Shown one piece after another: positions 42,369 to 50,890 of a DNA stretch of 64,000 nt; the first letter of the stretch is position 1, and every line of letters starts with the position of its first letter. The notes under the pieces are model-generated. The model did not search any database. It was not told where the DNA came from and saw only the letters and a program-made list of their open reading frames with translations. Source of the DNA: JANNSX01 sp041397825 (GTDB taxonomy: Bacteria > Pseudomonadota > Alphaproteobacteria > Rhizobiales > Hyphomicrobiaceae); NCBI GenBank assembly GCA_041397825.1, contig JAWKVX010000002.1:992001-1056000 (forward strand), given 5' to 3'. The translations under genes were made by a program, and so were the position numbers.

Positions 42369-43865
42369 ATGCCCGAAAGTGGCTCCGTCCTGGCCGTCGA
42401 TCAGGGGACGACCTCGTCCCGGGCCATCGTTTTCGGACCGGATACGGCCATCCGCGGGCTCGGGCAGCAGGAGTTCCCTCAGCACTACCCGCAATCCGGC
42501 TGGGTCGAGCATGATCCCGAGGACCTCTGGACGACCACCGTCGCGACAATGCGGACAGCCCTGGGCAAGTCGGACATCGAGGCGGGCGGGCTCGCCGGGA
42601 TCGGCATCACCAACCAGCGCGAGACGGCCCTCATCTGGGAGAGGGCAACCGGCAAGCCCATCCACAAGGCCATCGTCTGGCAGGACCGCCGGACCGCCGA
42701 CATCTGCGAGCGACTGAAGGCCGACGGCCATGAGCGGACGATCGCCGCAAAGACCGGCCTCTTGCTCGATCCTTATTTCTCCGGAACGAAGATCGCCTGG
42801 ATGCTCGACAGCATCGACGGCGCGCGCACCCGGGCAGAGCGTGGCGAGCTGCTGTTCGGCACGGTCGATAGCTTCCTGCTCTGGCGACTGACGGGCGGGG
42901 CTGTGCATGCAACCGACGCCACCAATGCCTCGCGGACCCTGCTGTACGACATTCACGAGGGGGTGTGGGATGAGGACCTCCTGAAGCTCCTCCGGGTGCC
43001 TCGGGCCATGCTGCCGGAAGTTCGCGATTCGGCCGGAGATTTTGGCACCACGCTGCCGGATATCCTGGGCCGCCCGGTGCCGATCAGAGGGATTGCCGGC
43101 GATCAGCAGGCCGCCGTCGTCGGTCAGGCCTGTTTCGAGCCGGGCATGATGAAGTCGACCTATGGCACGGGCTGCTTCGCGCTCCTTAACACCGGCGACA
43201 GGCCGGTCGCCTCGGCCAATCGGCTGCTCACCACGGTCGCCTATCAGCTCGCGGGCAAGCGCTCCTACGCGCTCGAAGGGGCGATCTTCGTCGCCGGCGC
43301 CGCCGTGCAGTGGCTGCGCGACGGTCTCGGCGTCATCGAGAACGCAGCCGAGACCGGCCGCCTCGCCGCCTCCGCCGATCCCAAACAGGACGTCTATCTC
43401 GTGCCGGCCTTCGTCGGTCTCGGGGCGCCGCACTGGCGGGCCGACATTCGCGGTGCGCTGTTCGGCTTGACGCGGGCGACGGGCCCCAAGGAACTCGCCC
43501 GGGCTGCCCTCGAGAGCGTTTGCTACCAGACGCGCGATCTGCTCGAGGCGATGCGGCGCGACTGGGGTGGCAAGGGCGCCCAGACCGTGCTCCGCGTCGA
43601 CGGCGGCATGGTGGCCTCGGACTGGACCATGCAGTGCCTCGCCGACATTCTGGATGCGCCCGTCGACCGGCCGGCCGTGCTCGAGACGACGGCGCTCGGC
43701 GCGGCCTATCTCGCCGGCCTTGCAAGCGGCATCTATCCGGATCCGCAAGCCTTCGCCAAGTCCTGGCGGCTCGAGCGGCGGTTCGCGCCGACGATGGATC
43801 CGAAGCTGCGTGAGCGGAAATACCAGGGCTGGACGGCAGCGGTCCGCTGCCTCACCGGGACTTGA
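42369..43865 (+). CDS. glpK: Glycerol kinase
   Basis: A 498-residue FGGY kinase. VLAVDQGTTSSRAIVFGPD is the N-terminal phosphate-binding motif, GITNQRETALIWER and AIVWQDRRT the substrate region, STYGTGCFALLNTG the central signature, and VLRVDGGMVASDWTMQCLADIL the C-terminal ATP motif. It phosphorylates glycerol to glycerol-3-phosphate. ATG 42369 follows AGGA. No glpD or glycerol transporter is next to it, so it stands alone between terminators and convergent genes. Confidence 0.97.
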   Translation: MPESGSVLAVDQGTTSSRAIVFGPDTAIRGLGQQEFPQHYPQSGWVEHDPEDLWTTTVATMRTALGKSDIEAGGLAGIGITNQRETALIWERATGKPIHKAIVWQDRRTADICERLKADGHERTIAAKTGLLLDPYFSGTKIAWMLDSIDGARTRAERGELLFGTVDSFLLWRLTGGAVHATDATNASRTLLYDIHEGVWDEDLLKLLRVPRAMLPEVRDSAGDFGTTLPDILGRPVPIRGIAGDQQAAVVGQACFEPGMMKSTYGTGCFALLNTGDRPVASANRLLTTVAYQLAGKRSYALEGAIFVAGAAVQWLRDGLGVIENAAETGRLAASADPKQDVYLVPAFVGLGAPHWRADIRGALFGLTRATGPKELARAALESVCYQTRDLLEAMRRDWGGKGAQTVLRVDGGMVASDWTMQCLADILDAPVDRPAVLETTALGAAYLAGLASGIYPDPQAFAKSWRLERRFAPTMDPKLRERKYQGWTAAVRCLTGT

Positions 43866-44056
43866 CCCGTATCAAATGGCGGGGGGGCTTCCGTCGCTAA
43901 GCTCCGGCCGGCAGTTACTGGCCCAGAGCACTTGTCCTTCCAATCGGGTACCGGTGGGTGGAGAGAAAGTGCTCAAAGCCAAGACCCCAGAGCGCCGATC
44001 TCAATCCACCAGATCGGAGAGCGCTCTGGACCGGCCGCGAAGCATGGGGATCAGCC

Positions 44057-44668
44057 ATGGCAAGCGATGAACCAAGGGTCGCGAACCCGTCGCACGCTGC
44101 CAACGGACTTATCGAGCTGATCGATCCTCTCGATGCACTCGAGCACGATCACGCCTTCCAGCTCGAGCTTTGCGATCTGATGGAGGAACTGGCCGACAGT
44201 CTGCCCGTGGGCGATGCCATTATTGCAGCCGCCGTCGTTCCCGTTCTGAGGCAAGGGGTGGTCGGTCATATGCGCCTCGAGGAGGAGACCCTGTTTCCGC
44301 TTCTCAAGGTGCACACGAGGAATCGGCCTCAGGTCGAGGCGGTGACGTCTCTTCTGACACGCGAGCACGAGGCGGATGTCGGTTTCCTCGAGGAAGTTGC
44401 CGATGCTCTCGATGCCTTTGTCGGCGAAGGTGGAGTCGAGAACCCCGAGATGCTGGGCTACATGCTGCGCTTCTTCTTCGAAAGCCAGCGCCGGCATATC
44501 GACTGGGAGAACTCCGTGCTGATCCCACTGGCGCGAGATGTGCTGACCGCCGAGCAGCTCCAGGTGCTCCGGAATGAGTTCGCAAAACCGCAGGTGCGGT
44601 GCAACAGCAGTACGTTCTTCAAGGAATATCGCCGGGTGCTCACCCGCAGGAACGCCGTAGGTCGTTGA
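44057..44668 (+). CDS. Hemerythrin HHE-domain protein
   Basis: A 203-residue four-helix protein with the spaced iron ligands of hemerythrin-like domains: ALEHDHAFQLELC, HMRLEEETLFPLL, LTREHEADVGFLEEV and ESQRRHIDWENSVLIPLA. It probably binds a di-iron site and senses or stores oxygen, nitric oxide or iron. ATG 44057 follows GGGGA; upstream in-frame residues are not family-like. It is convergent with the host-attachment family gene, 12 bases apart. A stress role would fit, but no regulator is adjacent. Confidence 0.88.
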   Translation: MASDEPRVANPSHAANGLIELIDPLDALEHDHAFQLELCDLMEELADSLPVGDAIIAAAVVPVLRQGVVGHMRLEEETLFPLLKVHTRNRPQVEAVTSLLTREHEADVGFLEEVADALDAFVGEGGVENPEMLGYMLRFFFESQRRHIDWENSVLIPLARDVLTAEQLQVLRNEFAKPQVRCNSSTFFKEYRRVLTRRNAVGR

Positions 44669-44680
44669 GACGTCCGTTCC

Positions 44681-45130
44681 TCAGACCGGCAGGATGTCCG
44701 AAAGGTGACCGGCAAGCTTGTGGTCGGGGATCTTGGTCAGGTCCTTGTCGATCGTGGCCATCACGAGCGGCGCGATGCCGCTGGGAAGTGCCGCCCTCAG
44801 GTCGCCAAGCATGGTCGGCGGCGCCACCAGCACCAGCCGATCGAATCGCTTGGCGGCGGCTTCCTGGTTGAGCCTCTCGAGAAGGCTTGCCGCGAAGCGC
44901 TGCTCCTCGATGCGTGCCGGATCGCTGTGCGGCTCGACCGCGTGACGGACGGCACCGACGCTCTCGAAGGATCGGCCCGGCTTGTCGCTACCGATCTCGC
45001 TGGATTTTCGGTGCTCCGTCGCCATTGCAAGTCCTGCAACCGCTTCGAGGCCATGCCCGGGTCCTCGATGTTCATAGACCTTGGACCGAGACGCATCAGC
45101 AACGAGAATCCACGTGCGGATGGGTTTCAT
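44681..45130 (-). CDS. Host attachment family protein
   Basis: A 149-residue protein of the family named 'host attachment protein' (AtsE-like, release-factor-like fold). It starts MKPIRTWILVADASRSKVYEH and contains RFDRLVLVAPPTMLGDLRAALP and IDKDLTKIPDHKLAGHL. ATG 45130 has AGGAG seven bases upstream. The family name comes from plant-attachment mutants, but the fold (baeRF-like) points to a ribosome or RNA-associated role; neither is shown here. Confidence 0.88.
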   Translation of the reverse strand: MKPIRTWILVADASRSKVYEHRGPGHGLEAVAGLAMATEHRKSSEIGSDKPGRSFESVGAVRHAVEPHSDPARIEEQRFAASLLERLNQEAAAKRFDRLVLVAPPTMLGDLRAALPSGIAPLVMATIDKDLTKIPDHKLAGHLSDILPV

Positions 45131-45282
45131 GGCAGATCTCCTAATCAATTGCTATTTTATCTTCATCAGACACGCATGGCAAAGCCTTGACGGCTGTCAA
45201 TTCGGCTTGCTCAATGGGCGTGAAGCCGTGAGCGACCGTTTGCCGAAACGGCCTCGGTGCGTGACCATTCGGGAGGCAGCCG

Positions 45283-45849
45283 GTGCAGAAGGTTACCGCA
45301 AGCGATCGGGAGTTCCGGGCTGCCCTGGGCTGCTTCGCCACCGGCATCACGATCATCACGTCCGTCGGCCCGCGCCAGGAGTTGCTTGGCAATACCGTCA
45401 ATTCCTTCACGTCCGTGTCGCTCGACCCACCGTTGATCCTCTGGTGCATGGGACGGCATGCGCTTAGCCTCAAGTCCTACCTGTCGACCGACCAGTTCGT
45501 CGTCAACATCCTGGCCGAGGATCAGATCGCGCTGTCGGCTCGCTTTGCGCGGTCGAAAGAGGACAAGTGGGCCGGCGTCGCATACGAGACCGGCGTACTC
45601 GGCTGTCCCGTGCTGACGGGGGCCGCGGCCTATTTCGAATGCAAGACACGGCATACCTACATGGGTGGCGATCACGTCATCTTCGTCGGCGAGGTGGTGG
45701 CGGCGGCCTTCGACCACGAGAGGACGCCCCTCGCCTTCCACCAAGGCAAGTATCGCCGACTTGGCGCGGCCCTCACCCAGCCCTCGACGCTCATCGATGA
45801 GACGGAGGCCGCTGCCTTGCCCAGTGGCGAGCGGCCGTTCGACAGATAG
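45283..45849 (+). CDS. Flavin reductase family protein
   Basis: A 188-residue FMN-binding split-barrel reductase (FREGFATGIT-like start: FRAALGCFATGITIITSV). NTVNSFTSVSLDPPLILWCM and VNILAEDQIALSARFAR are typical of the NAD(P)H:FMN oxidoreductases that feed two-component monooxygenases. The start is GTG 45283 with GGAGG six bases upstream. No oxygenase is adjacent; the NtaA-type monooxygenase at 36802 is a candidate partner by function only. It is convergent with the MFS gene. Confidence 0.93.
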   Translation: MQKVTASDREFRAALGCFATGITIITSVGPRQELLGNTVNSFTSVSLDPPLILWCMGRHALSLKSYLSTDQFVVNILAEDQIALSARFARSKEDKWAGVAYETGVLGCPVLTGAAAYFECKTRHTYMGGDHVIFVGEVVAAAFDHERTPLAFHQGKYRRLGAALTQPSTLIDETEAAALPSGERPFDR

Positions 45850-45893
45850 AGGCTCGCGCAGGCCCCGAGACCGCGGCCCGCCAGGCCAGCCCG

Positions 45894-47330
45894 TCAGCGC
45901 GGGGCGCTCGCGGCCAGGTTCCGGGCCGCCAGTCCCGACATGCGAAACGCAAAGAACACGCCGATGAGCGCCAGCGGCACGAAGCTCAGATACAGCGGTT
46001 GGGCAGCGGTTGCCGCTGTCTGACGTGTGAATCCTTCGGCAAAGCCATTGGCGTTGGCGATGATGCCGGCGAAGGCGCCGCCGGTCGCATAGCCCATGCG
46101 CTGCAACGTCGAGAAAGCCGCGGCCGTAATCTCCTTCTCGCCCACCGGCGCCGCTTCGACGACGCATCTGTTGACGAAGGGCCAGGCCATGCCGAAGCCA
46201 CCGCCCTGCATGAAGGCAAAGACAAGAATGCCTGGAAGAGAGCCGGCCGGGATGGCCCAGGCGAAGCCCGCGAGCCCACCGACGATCATCAGCGCGCCCA
46301 AGCGGATGATGAGGGCCTCGCGATGCCGCGGTGCATTGGCGATGACGATCGACATCACCGACCAGGCGACGGATTCGGCCGCGATCAGGAGACCCGTCGT
46401 GACCGGCGAGAGCTCGTGCAAGGCGGCCAGCAGCAAGGGGCCATAAAAGAGGAAGGAGACGGTCGAGATCGAGAGCGTCGCCACCATCAGCATGCCGGAG
46501 CCAAGCACGGTGCGTGGATCTAAGGCGCGCGAGGGGAAGAGACGCGCACTGGCATTTCGGCTGTCGAGCACGAAGAAGCCGAGTATGCCGGCGACGCCAG
46601 CCGCAATGAATACCGCCGCCAGGAGAGGATGCCGCTCGAGCCCGGCTGTGGCGACGAGCGAGATGCCGGCCGCGAGGACGAGCAGTGCGCCGAAAGGAAA
46701 GAGGCCGATGGAGCGCCGGTCCGCTCGGGGCGGGGCCTCATGGCGCAGAACGGCGAGGCAGGCAACACCGAATATTACTGCAAGACCGGCAAAGATCAGG
46801 AAGCCCGATCGCCAGTTCAGGTACTGAACGGCCAGCCCGCCGAACAATGGCCCGCCGAACGCCGTAACGCCCCAAACGACGGAAAGAATGGCCATCAGTT
46901 GCGGCCATATGGCGGACGGAAAGTAGCGCTGAATGGCGACCATGGACAGCGCGATCAGGGCGCCGCCGCCGAAACCCGAGACAAGCCGCCCGCCGAGCGC
47001 GACGGGCATGGTCGGGGCGAGGCCGGTGATCGCTGCCCCAATCGCGAAGATCAATGCCGCGATCAGCATGTTCGTACGCACCGTCCAAAAGGTCGTGAGA
47101 CGCCCGGTCACGGCTCCCGCCACGATCGAACCGATCTCGTAGATGGCGAAGCTCCAGCCCGCCATCTCGATGCCGCCGATGTCGCGAACCATCGACGGCA
47201 TGATGGTCGAGATCATGTTCTCGGCACCGGCATGGAACGTGATGCCGAGGCTGACGAAGCAGAAGCGCGGCAGCACGCCGGTGCGCCAGAGGGAGGGCCA
47301 GTCGGTGGCTTGGGTGGTTTCAACGGTCAA
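45894..47330 (-). CDS. MFS transporter (drug:H+ antiporter type)
   Basis: A 478-residue transporter with about 14 hydrophobic helices. It begins MTVETTQATDWPSLWRTGVL; the start is probably TTG 47330, as no ATG or GTG precedes the first helix. SFAIYEIGSIVAGAVTGRLTTFW and GGRLVSGFGGGALIALSMVAIQRYF resemble the DHA2-type multidrug antiporters. The substrate is unknown. It is transcribed toward the flavin reductase gene and away from PaiB. Confidence 0.9.
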   Translation of the reverse strand: MTVETTQATDWPSLWRTGVLPRFCFVSLGITFHAGAENMISTIMPSMVRDIGGIEMAGWSFAIYEIGSIVAGAVTGRLTTFWTVRTNMLIAALIFAIGAAITGLAPTMPVALGGRLVSGFGGGALIALSMVAIQRYFPSAIWPQLMAILSVVWGVTAFGGPLFGGLAVQYLNWRSGFLIFAGLAVIFGVACLAVLRHEAPPRADRRSIGLFPFGALLVLAAGISLVATAGLERHPLLAAVFIAAGVAGILGFFVLDSRNASARLFPSRALDPRTVLGSGMLMVATLSISTVSFLFYGPLLLAALHELSPVTTGLLIAAESVAWSVMSIVIANAPRHREALIIRLGALMIVGGLAGFAWAIPAGSLPGILVFAFMQGGGFGMAWPFVNRCVVEAAPVGEKEITAAAFSTLQRMGYATGGAFAGIIANANGFAEGFTRQTAATAAQPLYLSFVPLALIGVFFAFRMSGLAARNLAASAPR

Positions 47331-47454
47331 GGGCGGGGTCCGGCTGATTTCTGGCAGCGCAGACTAGCGAAAGGGAGGGACGGATGCACGCTTGCCTGCG
47401 CATAGCTCGTAGGACGCGCCGATGCACTGGCGGCACTCGAGCGTGCTCGCCCGG

Positions 47455-48096
47455 CTACGTCGCGAGCGTTCTCTGTGTGGCTTCAGCGATCTCCGCATCG
47501 CCGGGCCGCTCGCTCGCCGACAAGCCCTCGATGACGCCCTGCCGGTCGGCCTCCGAGCGGTTCTGGCCGAGCTTGTGCTTGCCTTCGAGCGCTTCGATCT
47601 TGAGCTCGATACCGACGATCCCCTTGAGCTGGGACGCAATGTAGTCGGGAGGCGCGTCGCTTGTCGTCCAGGGTTTTGCAAAGCGCACTTCGTGCAGCGA
47701 GGTCAAACGGTCTACGATCTCCTTGAGGCGCTCGCGATCCTCGAACATCGTGAGCCGCCCGCGCGCGTGCACGGTCATGTAGTTCCATGTCGGCACGACG
47801 CGCCCATGCTCGCGCTTGGCCTCATACCAGCCGGGCGAGATGTAGGCGTCTGGCCCCTGGAAAACGGCGACGGCTTGCACATCAAGGCGTGACCGCTTCA
47901 CTTGCGGGTTGGCGCGCGCGAGGTGTCCGATGAGTGTGCCGAGGGGGCCGCGATCCCGATCGAGGAACAATGGCACATGCGAGACAATCGGTCCTTCGTC
48001 GCCAACGGTGATCACCGTGGCAAGACCGGTCGCGGCAATGTGCTGATGCAGAACAACGAGGTCCTCGACCTTGAAGGCGGGCGGAATGTACAGCAC
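47455..48096 (-). CDS. PaiB-type FMN-binding negative transcriptional regulator
   Basis: A 213-residue protein of the PaiB family (MLYIPPAFKVEDLVVLHQHI start, GTG 48096 with AGGAG six bases upstream). The FMN-binding split barrel contains FQGPDAYISPGWYEAKREHGRVVPTWNY, and the C-terminal helix region holds QLKGIVGIELKIEALEGKHKLGQNR, typical of PaiB. In Bacillus, PaiB represses sporulation and degradative-enzyme genes; in proteobacteria it probably acts as an oxidoreductase or regulator. It lies ten bases after the B3/4 gene, in one operon. Confidence 0.93.
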   Translation of the reverse strand: MLYIPPAFKVEDLVVLHQHIAATGLATVITVGDEGPIVSHVPLFLDRDRGPLGTLIGHLARANPQVKRSRLDVQAVAVFQGPDAYISPGWYEAKREHGRVVPTWNYMTVHARGRLTMFEDRERLKEIVDRLTSLHEVRFAKPWTTSDAPPDYIASQLKGIVGIELKIEALEGKHKLGQNRSEADRQGVIEGLSASERPGDAEIAEATQRTLAT

Positions 48097-48105
48097 GAAG
48101 TTCTC

Positions 48106-48810
48106 CTACGCAGTAAGCAGTCGAAGGGTGATGTGCGCATCGGGCGCCAACTGCCGGATGCTCGCGATGAGCGCATCGCCGGCGTCTTGCAATGCCCCGA
48201 TCGGCATGGGCTCGAGGCGTTCGAGCACGAACCACATATCGCGGGTCGCATCGGTCATTCGCGTGCGCGGGCCTTGCCGCCAGTTCCATCGGCGGCAGGT
48301 GACGCCCTTATCGTCACGCCAGACGACCTCACCTTTCTCGGGATGCTCTATCGCGGGCACGCCGTCCTTCATGGTCTGGAACGGCTCCGTGCCGGTCGCG
48401 ATCGTGAGCGCGGGTGAGCCCGCATAGGCCGCCATGTCCTCGCCGCCGACGGGGACCGCATAGGCGATGCTGACGGCATTGTAGAGATCGACGACGGCAT
48501 TGATCGAACCCATTGGTCCGTCCTTGGCCGCCCGCTTGCGGAGCGCTTCAGCCGAGCAGGGCGTGCGTTGCGGCTTAGCACCGAACGCGCGATAGGCGTC
48601 CTGCCAGGCGGCGAGGTGATCGGTGGCCCAGGCGGGTCCGGTGGCGGCCCCGGCGCAGGCGGCGGCGAGCTGCTCCTTGACCCAATCGGGGCTCGGCCCA
48701 TTGAGTCCGCCGGTCACGACGAGACTCAGCGCCACGAAATCAGGCCTGAGCGTCCATATCGCCGGATCGATACGAGGCGTGAAAGGCGGCGGGTTGTCAT
48801 TTTCGGTCAT
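48106..48810 (-). CDS. B3/4 tRNA-binding domain protein
   Basis: A 234-residue protein with the B3/B4 domain of phenylalanyl-tRNA synthetase beta chain (AYRAFGAKPQRTPCSAEALRKR; INAVVDLYNAVSIAYAVPVGGEDM), which in stand-alone form may edit or bind aminoacyl-tRNA. The gene begins at ATG 48810 with no ribosome-binding site; the predicted promoter puts the transcription start on this A, so its mRNA should be leaderless. It is followed by paiB and is divergent from the XRE-cupin regulator. Confidence 0.92.
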   Translation of the reverse strand: MTENDNPPPFTPRIDPAIWTLRPDFVALSLVVTGGLNGPSPDWVKEQLAAACAGAATGPAWATDHLAAWQDAYRAFGAKPQRTPCSAEALRKRAAKDGPMGSINAVVDLYNAVSIAYAVPVGGEDMAAYAGSPALTIATGTEPFQTMKDGVPAIEHPEKGEVVWRDDKGVTCRRWNWRQGPRTRMTDATRDMWFVLERLEPMPIGALQDAGDALIASIRQLAPDAHITLRLLTA

Positions 48811-48845
48811 CGGTCTAGTATAGAATGATGACCGATCCAGTCAAT
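48794..48845. promoter_or_regulatory. Face-to-face leaderless promoters with overlapping -10 elements
   Basis: Forward: TTGTCA (48794-48799), 16-base spacer, TAGTAT (48816-48821); +1 falls on 48828, the A of an ATG. Reverse: TTGACT (48844-48839), 16-base spacer, TATACT (48822-48817); +1 falls on 48810, the A of the other ATG. The -10 boxes overlap on opposite strands, so RNA polymerase can occupy only one at a time. TCGGTCAT (48803-48810) and ATGACCGA (48828-48835) form an inverted repeat over the two start codons, a likely operator for the XRE protein. Confidence 0.65.
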
Positions 48846-49445
48846 ACATCGACCGACGCCCAGAGTGCCGCACGCGCCGCGGATTTGACCTCGTCCCTCG
48901 GCCGCCGCGTCGCCGAAGCGCGCCGTAAGCTCGGACTCTCCCAGGATCAGCTCGCCACACGTTCGGGCGCGAGCAAGGGCACGATCGTGCAGATCGAGCA
49001 AGGCCGCGCCAATCCGAGCATCACCTCGCTCTGTCGCTTGGCGATCGCGCTGCATATGTCGGTCGAGGATCTTGTGTCGGAGGCGGCGCCCGCCGAGGCC
49101 GGGATCACGATCTCGAGCAAGGCAAAGGTGCTCTGGCGTGGCCCGAAAGGCGGCCGCGCGAGCCTGATCATCGGTGCCCGTGGCCCGAACATGCTCGAGC
49201 TCTGGCAATGGCGGCTGGCATCGGGCGAGCGCTATGCCTCGCCCGGCCATTTGCCGGGCACGCGCGAGATCGTGTCCGTGGAGAAGGGCGTTCTGGGAAT
49301 CGAGATCGGTGGCGTTCAGCACATTCTCAGAGCTGGCGCTGCCGCCGTCTATGACGCCGACCGGTCGCACGTTTATTCTGGACAAACCCGGTTCGTCACG
49401 ACCTTCACGATGGTCGTCGAGGAACCGCAGCCTGGCAGGCGCTAG
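48828..49445 (+). CDS. XRE-family regulator with C-terminal cupin
   Basis: A 205-residue regulator. The helix-turn-helix is at about 25-80 (GRRVAEARRKLGLSQDQLATRSG then IVQIEQGRANPSITSLCRLA), and a cupin sensor domain occupies ~115-200. I place the start at the second ATG (48828) because the predicted promoter starts transcription there; the first ATG (48825) adds one Met. It is divergent from the B3/4-paiB operon, an association that suggests it controls that operon and itself through the shared 17-base gap. It overlaps the ATP-grasp gene tail-to-tail by four bases. Confidence 0.92.
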   Translation: MTDPVNTSTDAQSAARAADLTSSLGRRVAEARRKLGLSQDQLATRSGASKGTIVQIEQGRANPSITSLCRLAIALHMSVEDLVSEAAPAEAGITISSKAKVLWRGPKGGRASLIIGARGPNMLELWQWRLASGERYASPGHLPGTREIVSVEKGVLGIEIGGVQHILRAGAAAVYDADRSHVYSGQTRFVTTFTMVVEEPQPGRR

Positions 49446-50707
49446 GCACTCTTTCTTGCCGACTCGATAGCCTTCTTGACGCCCTTCGACCGGTTCTGCT
49501 TGAGCTTCGCCTTGTCTTTCTGCTTGGCGCTCGACCAGATATTGCCGATGAAGGTGAGGAAGTCCTTCAACTCCTCGTCATAGGCACCGCGCTTCTCGCA
49601 CATCTCGACCAGGCGGAAGTCGGGCGTGTTGTTGGCTTCCACAAGCACCGGGCCGCGGCCGGTCACGGCGATGTCCCAGCCGATCAGCGGCACGTGCGGC
49701 AGGTCGCGCGCCGTCGAGATCGCGAGCTCCAGCGCCTCCTTCCAACAGGGCACTTGGGCGCCGAGTAGAGTCGCACCGGTATCCGGGTGCGAAACGATCT
49801 CTTCCTGCATCGGCCCGATGCCGCGGATGACGCGGGTGACCGCGCCGCTCTCGGTGTTGACGGCGGCGAGCATGTTGCCGTTGCGCCAGAAATTGTCGGC
49901 ACGATTGGAGCCGGCCGCGACTTTCCAACAGGCGCGGAAGACCTTCGGTCCCTTCGGCCCGAACGTCGTATAGACGCGGATGGTGCCGATGCGGTCTCCC
50001 ATCAAGGCCTTCATGTCCGGATGAGCTTCCAGCCGCTCCTGGAACATATAGCCGCCGACATAACGTACGACGATTTCGTGGGCGAGATCCTCGGGCTTGG
50101 CACGGCGGCCACCCTTCAGGATGAGCTCGCCTGTCTTCTCATCCCGGCCATCGATTGAGACGGTGCCGAGCGAGAGGGACGAATTGCACGGCTTGCCGAA
50201 CAGCGGGAAATCCGCCGTGGTTTTGAGGAATTGTACGATCTGATCCGTCTTGCGCAGCATGGTGAAGGCCGGCATGTGCAGATGGGGATGATACAGCGCC
50301 TTCTGCTTGATGGTCGGGAAGCCGTAGCCCGCCATCAGCGTATAGAACACGATCTTGTCGGAGACGACGGAGAACCAGTGCTCGTTCTGGTTGGCCTCGA
50401 GGCCGATCTGCTTCGATCCGCGCATGCCGAGAAAGGTCTTCTTGTCCTGGCCGGCGAGCGCCTGGTCGTCGTAGAGACGGAGGTCGAAATATTCCTCCGT
50501 CGAGACCTTGCCGGGGCCGAAGGAGAGGCGGGCGATCTCGGCCACCATCTGCGGCAGGCTCTTGCCGTGCTTCTCGGCGACGAGCTTCAGCATCTGCGGT
50601 AGCGGCAGCGGTTTCTCGGGGGGATCGATATCGAGAATGCGCGGTGGCTTGGGGGCTTCGGCAACGGCCTTGGCTTCGGTCGAAACGGCGGCGGGGGCGC
50701 TGGTCAT
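49442..50707 (-). CDS. ATP-grasp protein (sugar-transfer-associated ATP-grasp)
   Basis: A 421-residue protein with an ATP-grasp fold of the 'alpha-L-glutamate ligase-related' type. PLFGKPCNSSLSLGTVSI is the lysine-containing nucleotide lid, and PLIGWDIAVTGRGPVLVEANNTPDF the Mg-ATP site. The N-terminal 60 residues are Pro/Ala-rich, and the C-terminus is very Lys-rich. ATG 50707 has AGGAG six bases upstream. It probably joins a carboxylate to an amine in polysaccharide or peptide modification; the substrate is unknown. It is divergent from the agmatinase-like gene. Confidence 0.88.
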   Translation of the reverse strand: MTSAPAAVSTEAKAVAEAPKPPRILDIDPPEKPLPLPQMLKLVAEKHGKSLPQMVAEIARLSFGPGKVSTEEYFDLRLYDDQALAGQDKKTFLGMRGSKQIGLEANQNEHWFSVVSDKIVFYTLMAGYGFPTIKQKALYHPHLHMPAFTMLRKTDQIVQFLKTTADFPLFGKPCNSSLSLGTVSIDGRDEKTGELILKGGRRAKPEDLAHEIVVRYVGGYMFQERLEAHPDMKALMGDRIGTIRVYTTFGPKGPKVFRACWKVAAGSNRADNFWRNGNMLAAVNTESGAVTRVIRGIGPMQEEIVSHPDTGATLLGAQVPCWKEALELAISTARDLPHVPLIGWDIAVTGRGPVLVEANNTPDFRLVEMCEKRGAYDEELKDFLTFIGNIWSSAKQKDKAKLKQNRSKGVKKAIESARKSA

Positions 50708-50890
50708 GTGAACTCCTGACGACAGGTCTCCCCAGTAGTGTCGATGAGTTTGGTAAAGGCGGAATTTATCGCCTGGTCAGCGCTTTAGGCTCCCGTCCTC
50801 GGCTTGGGATGCAAGGCTCGCCTGCGGCCAGGGGCTTTGCATGGTGGTTGGCGCAAGTTAGAGGAAGGGTGAGAACACGGGAGAACGCTC

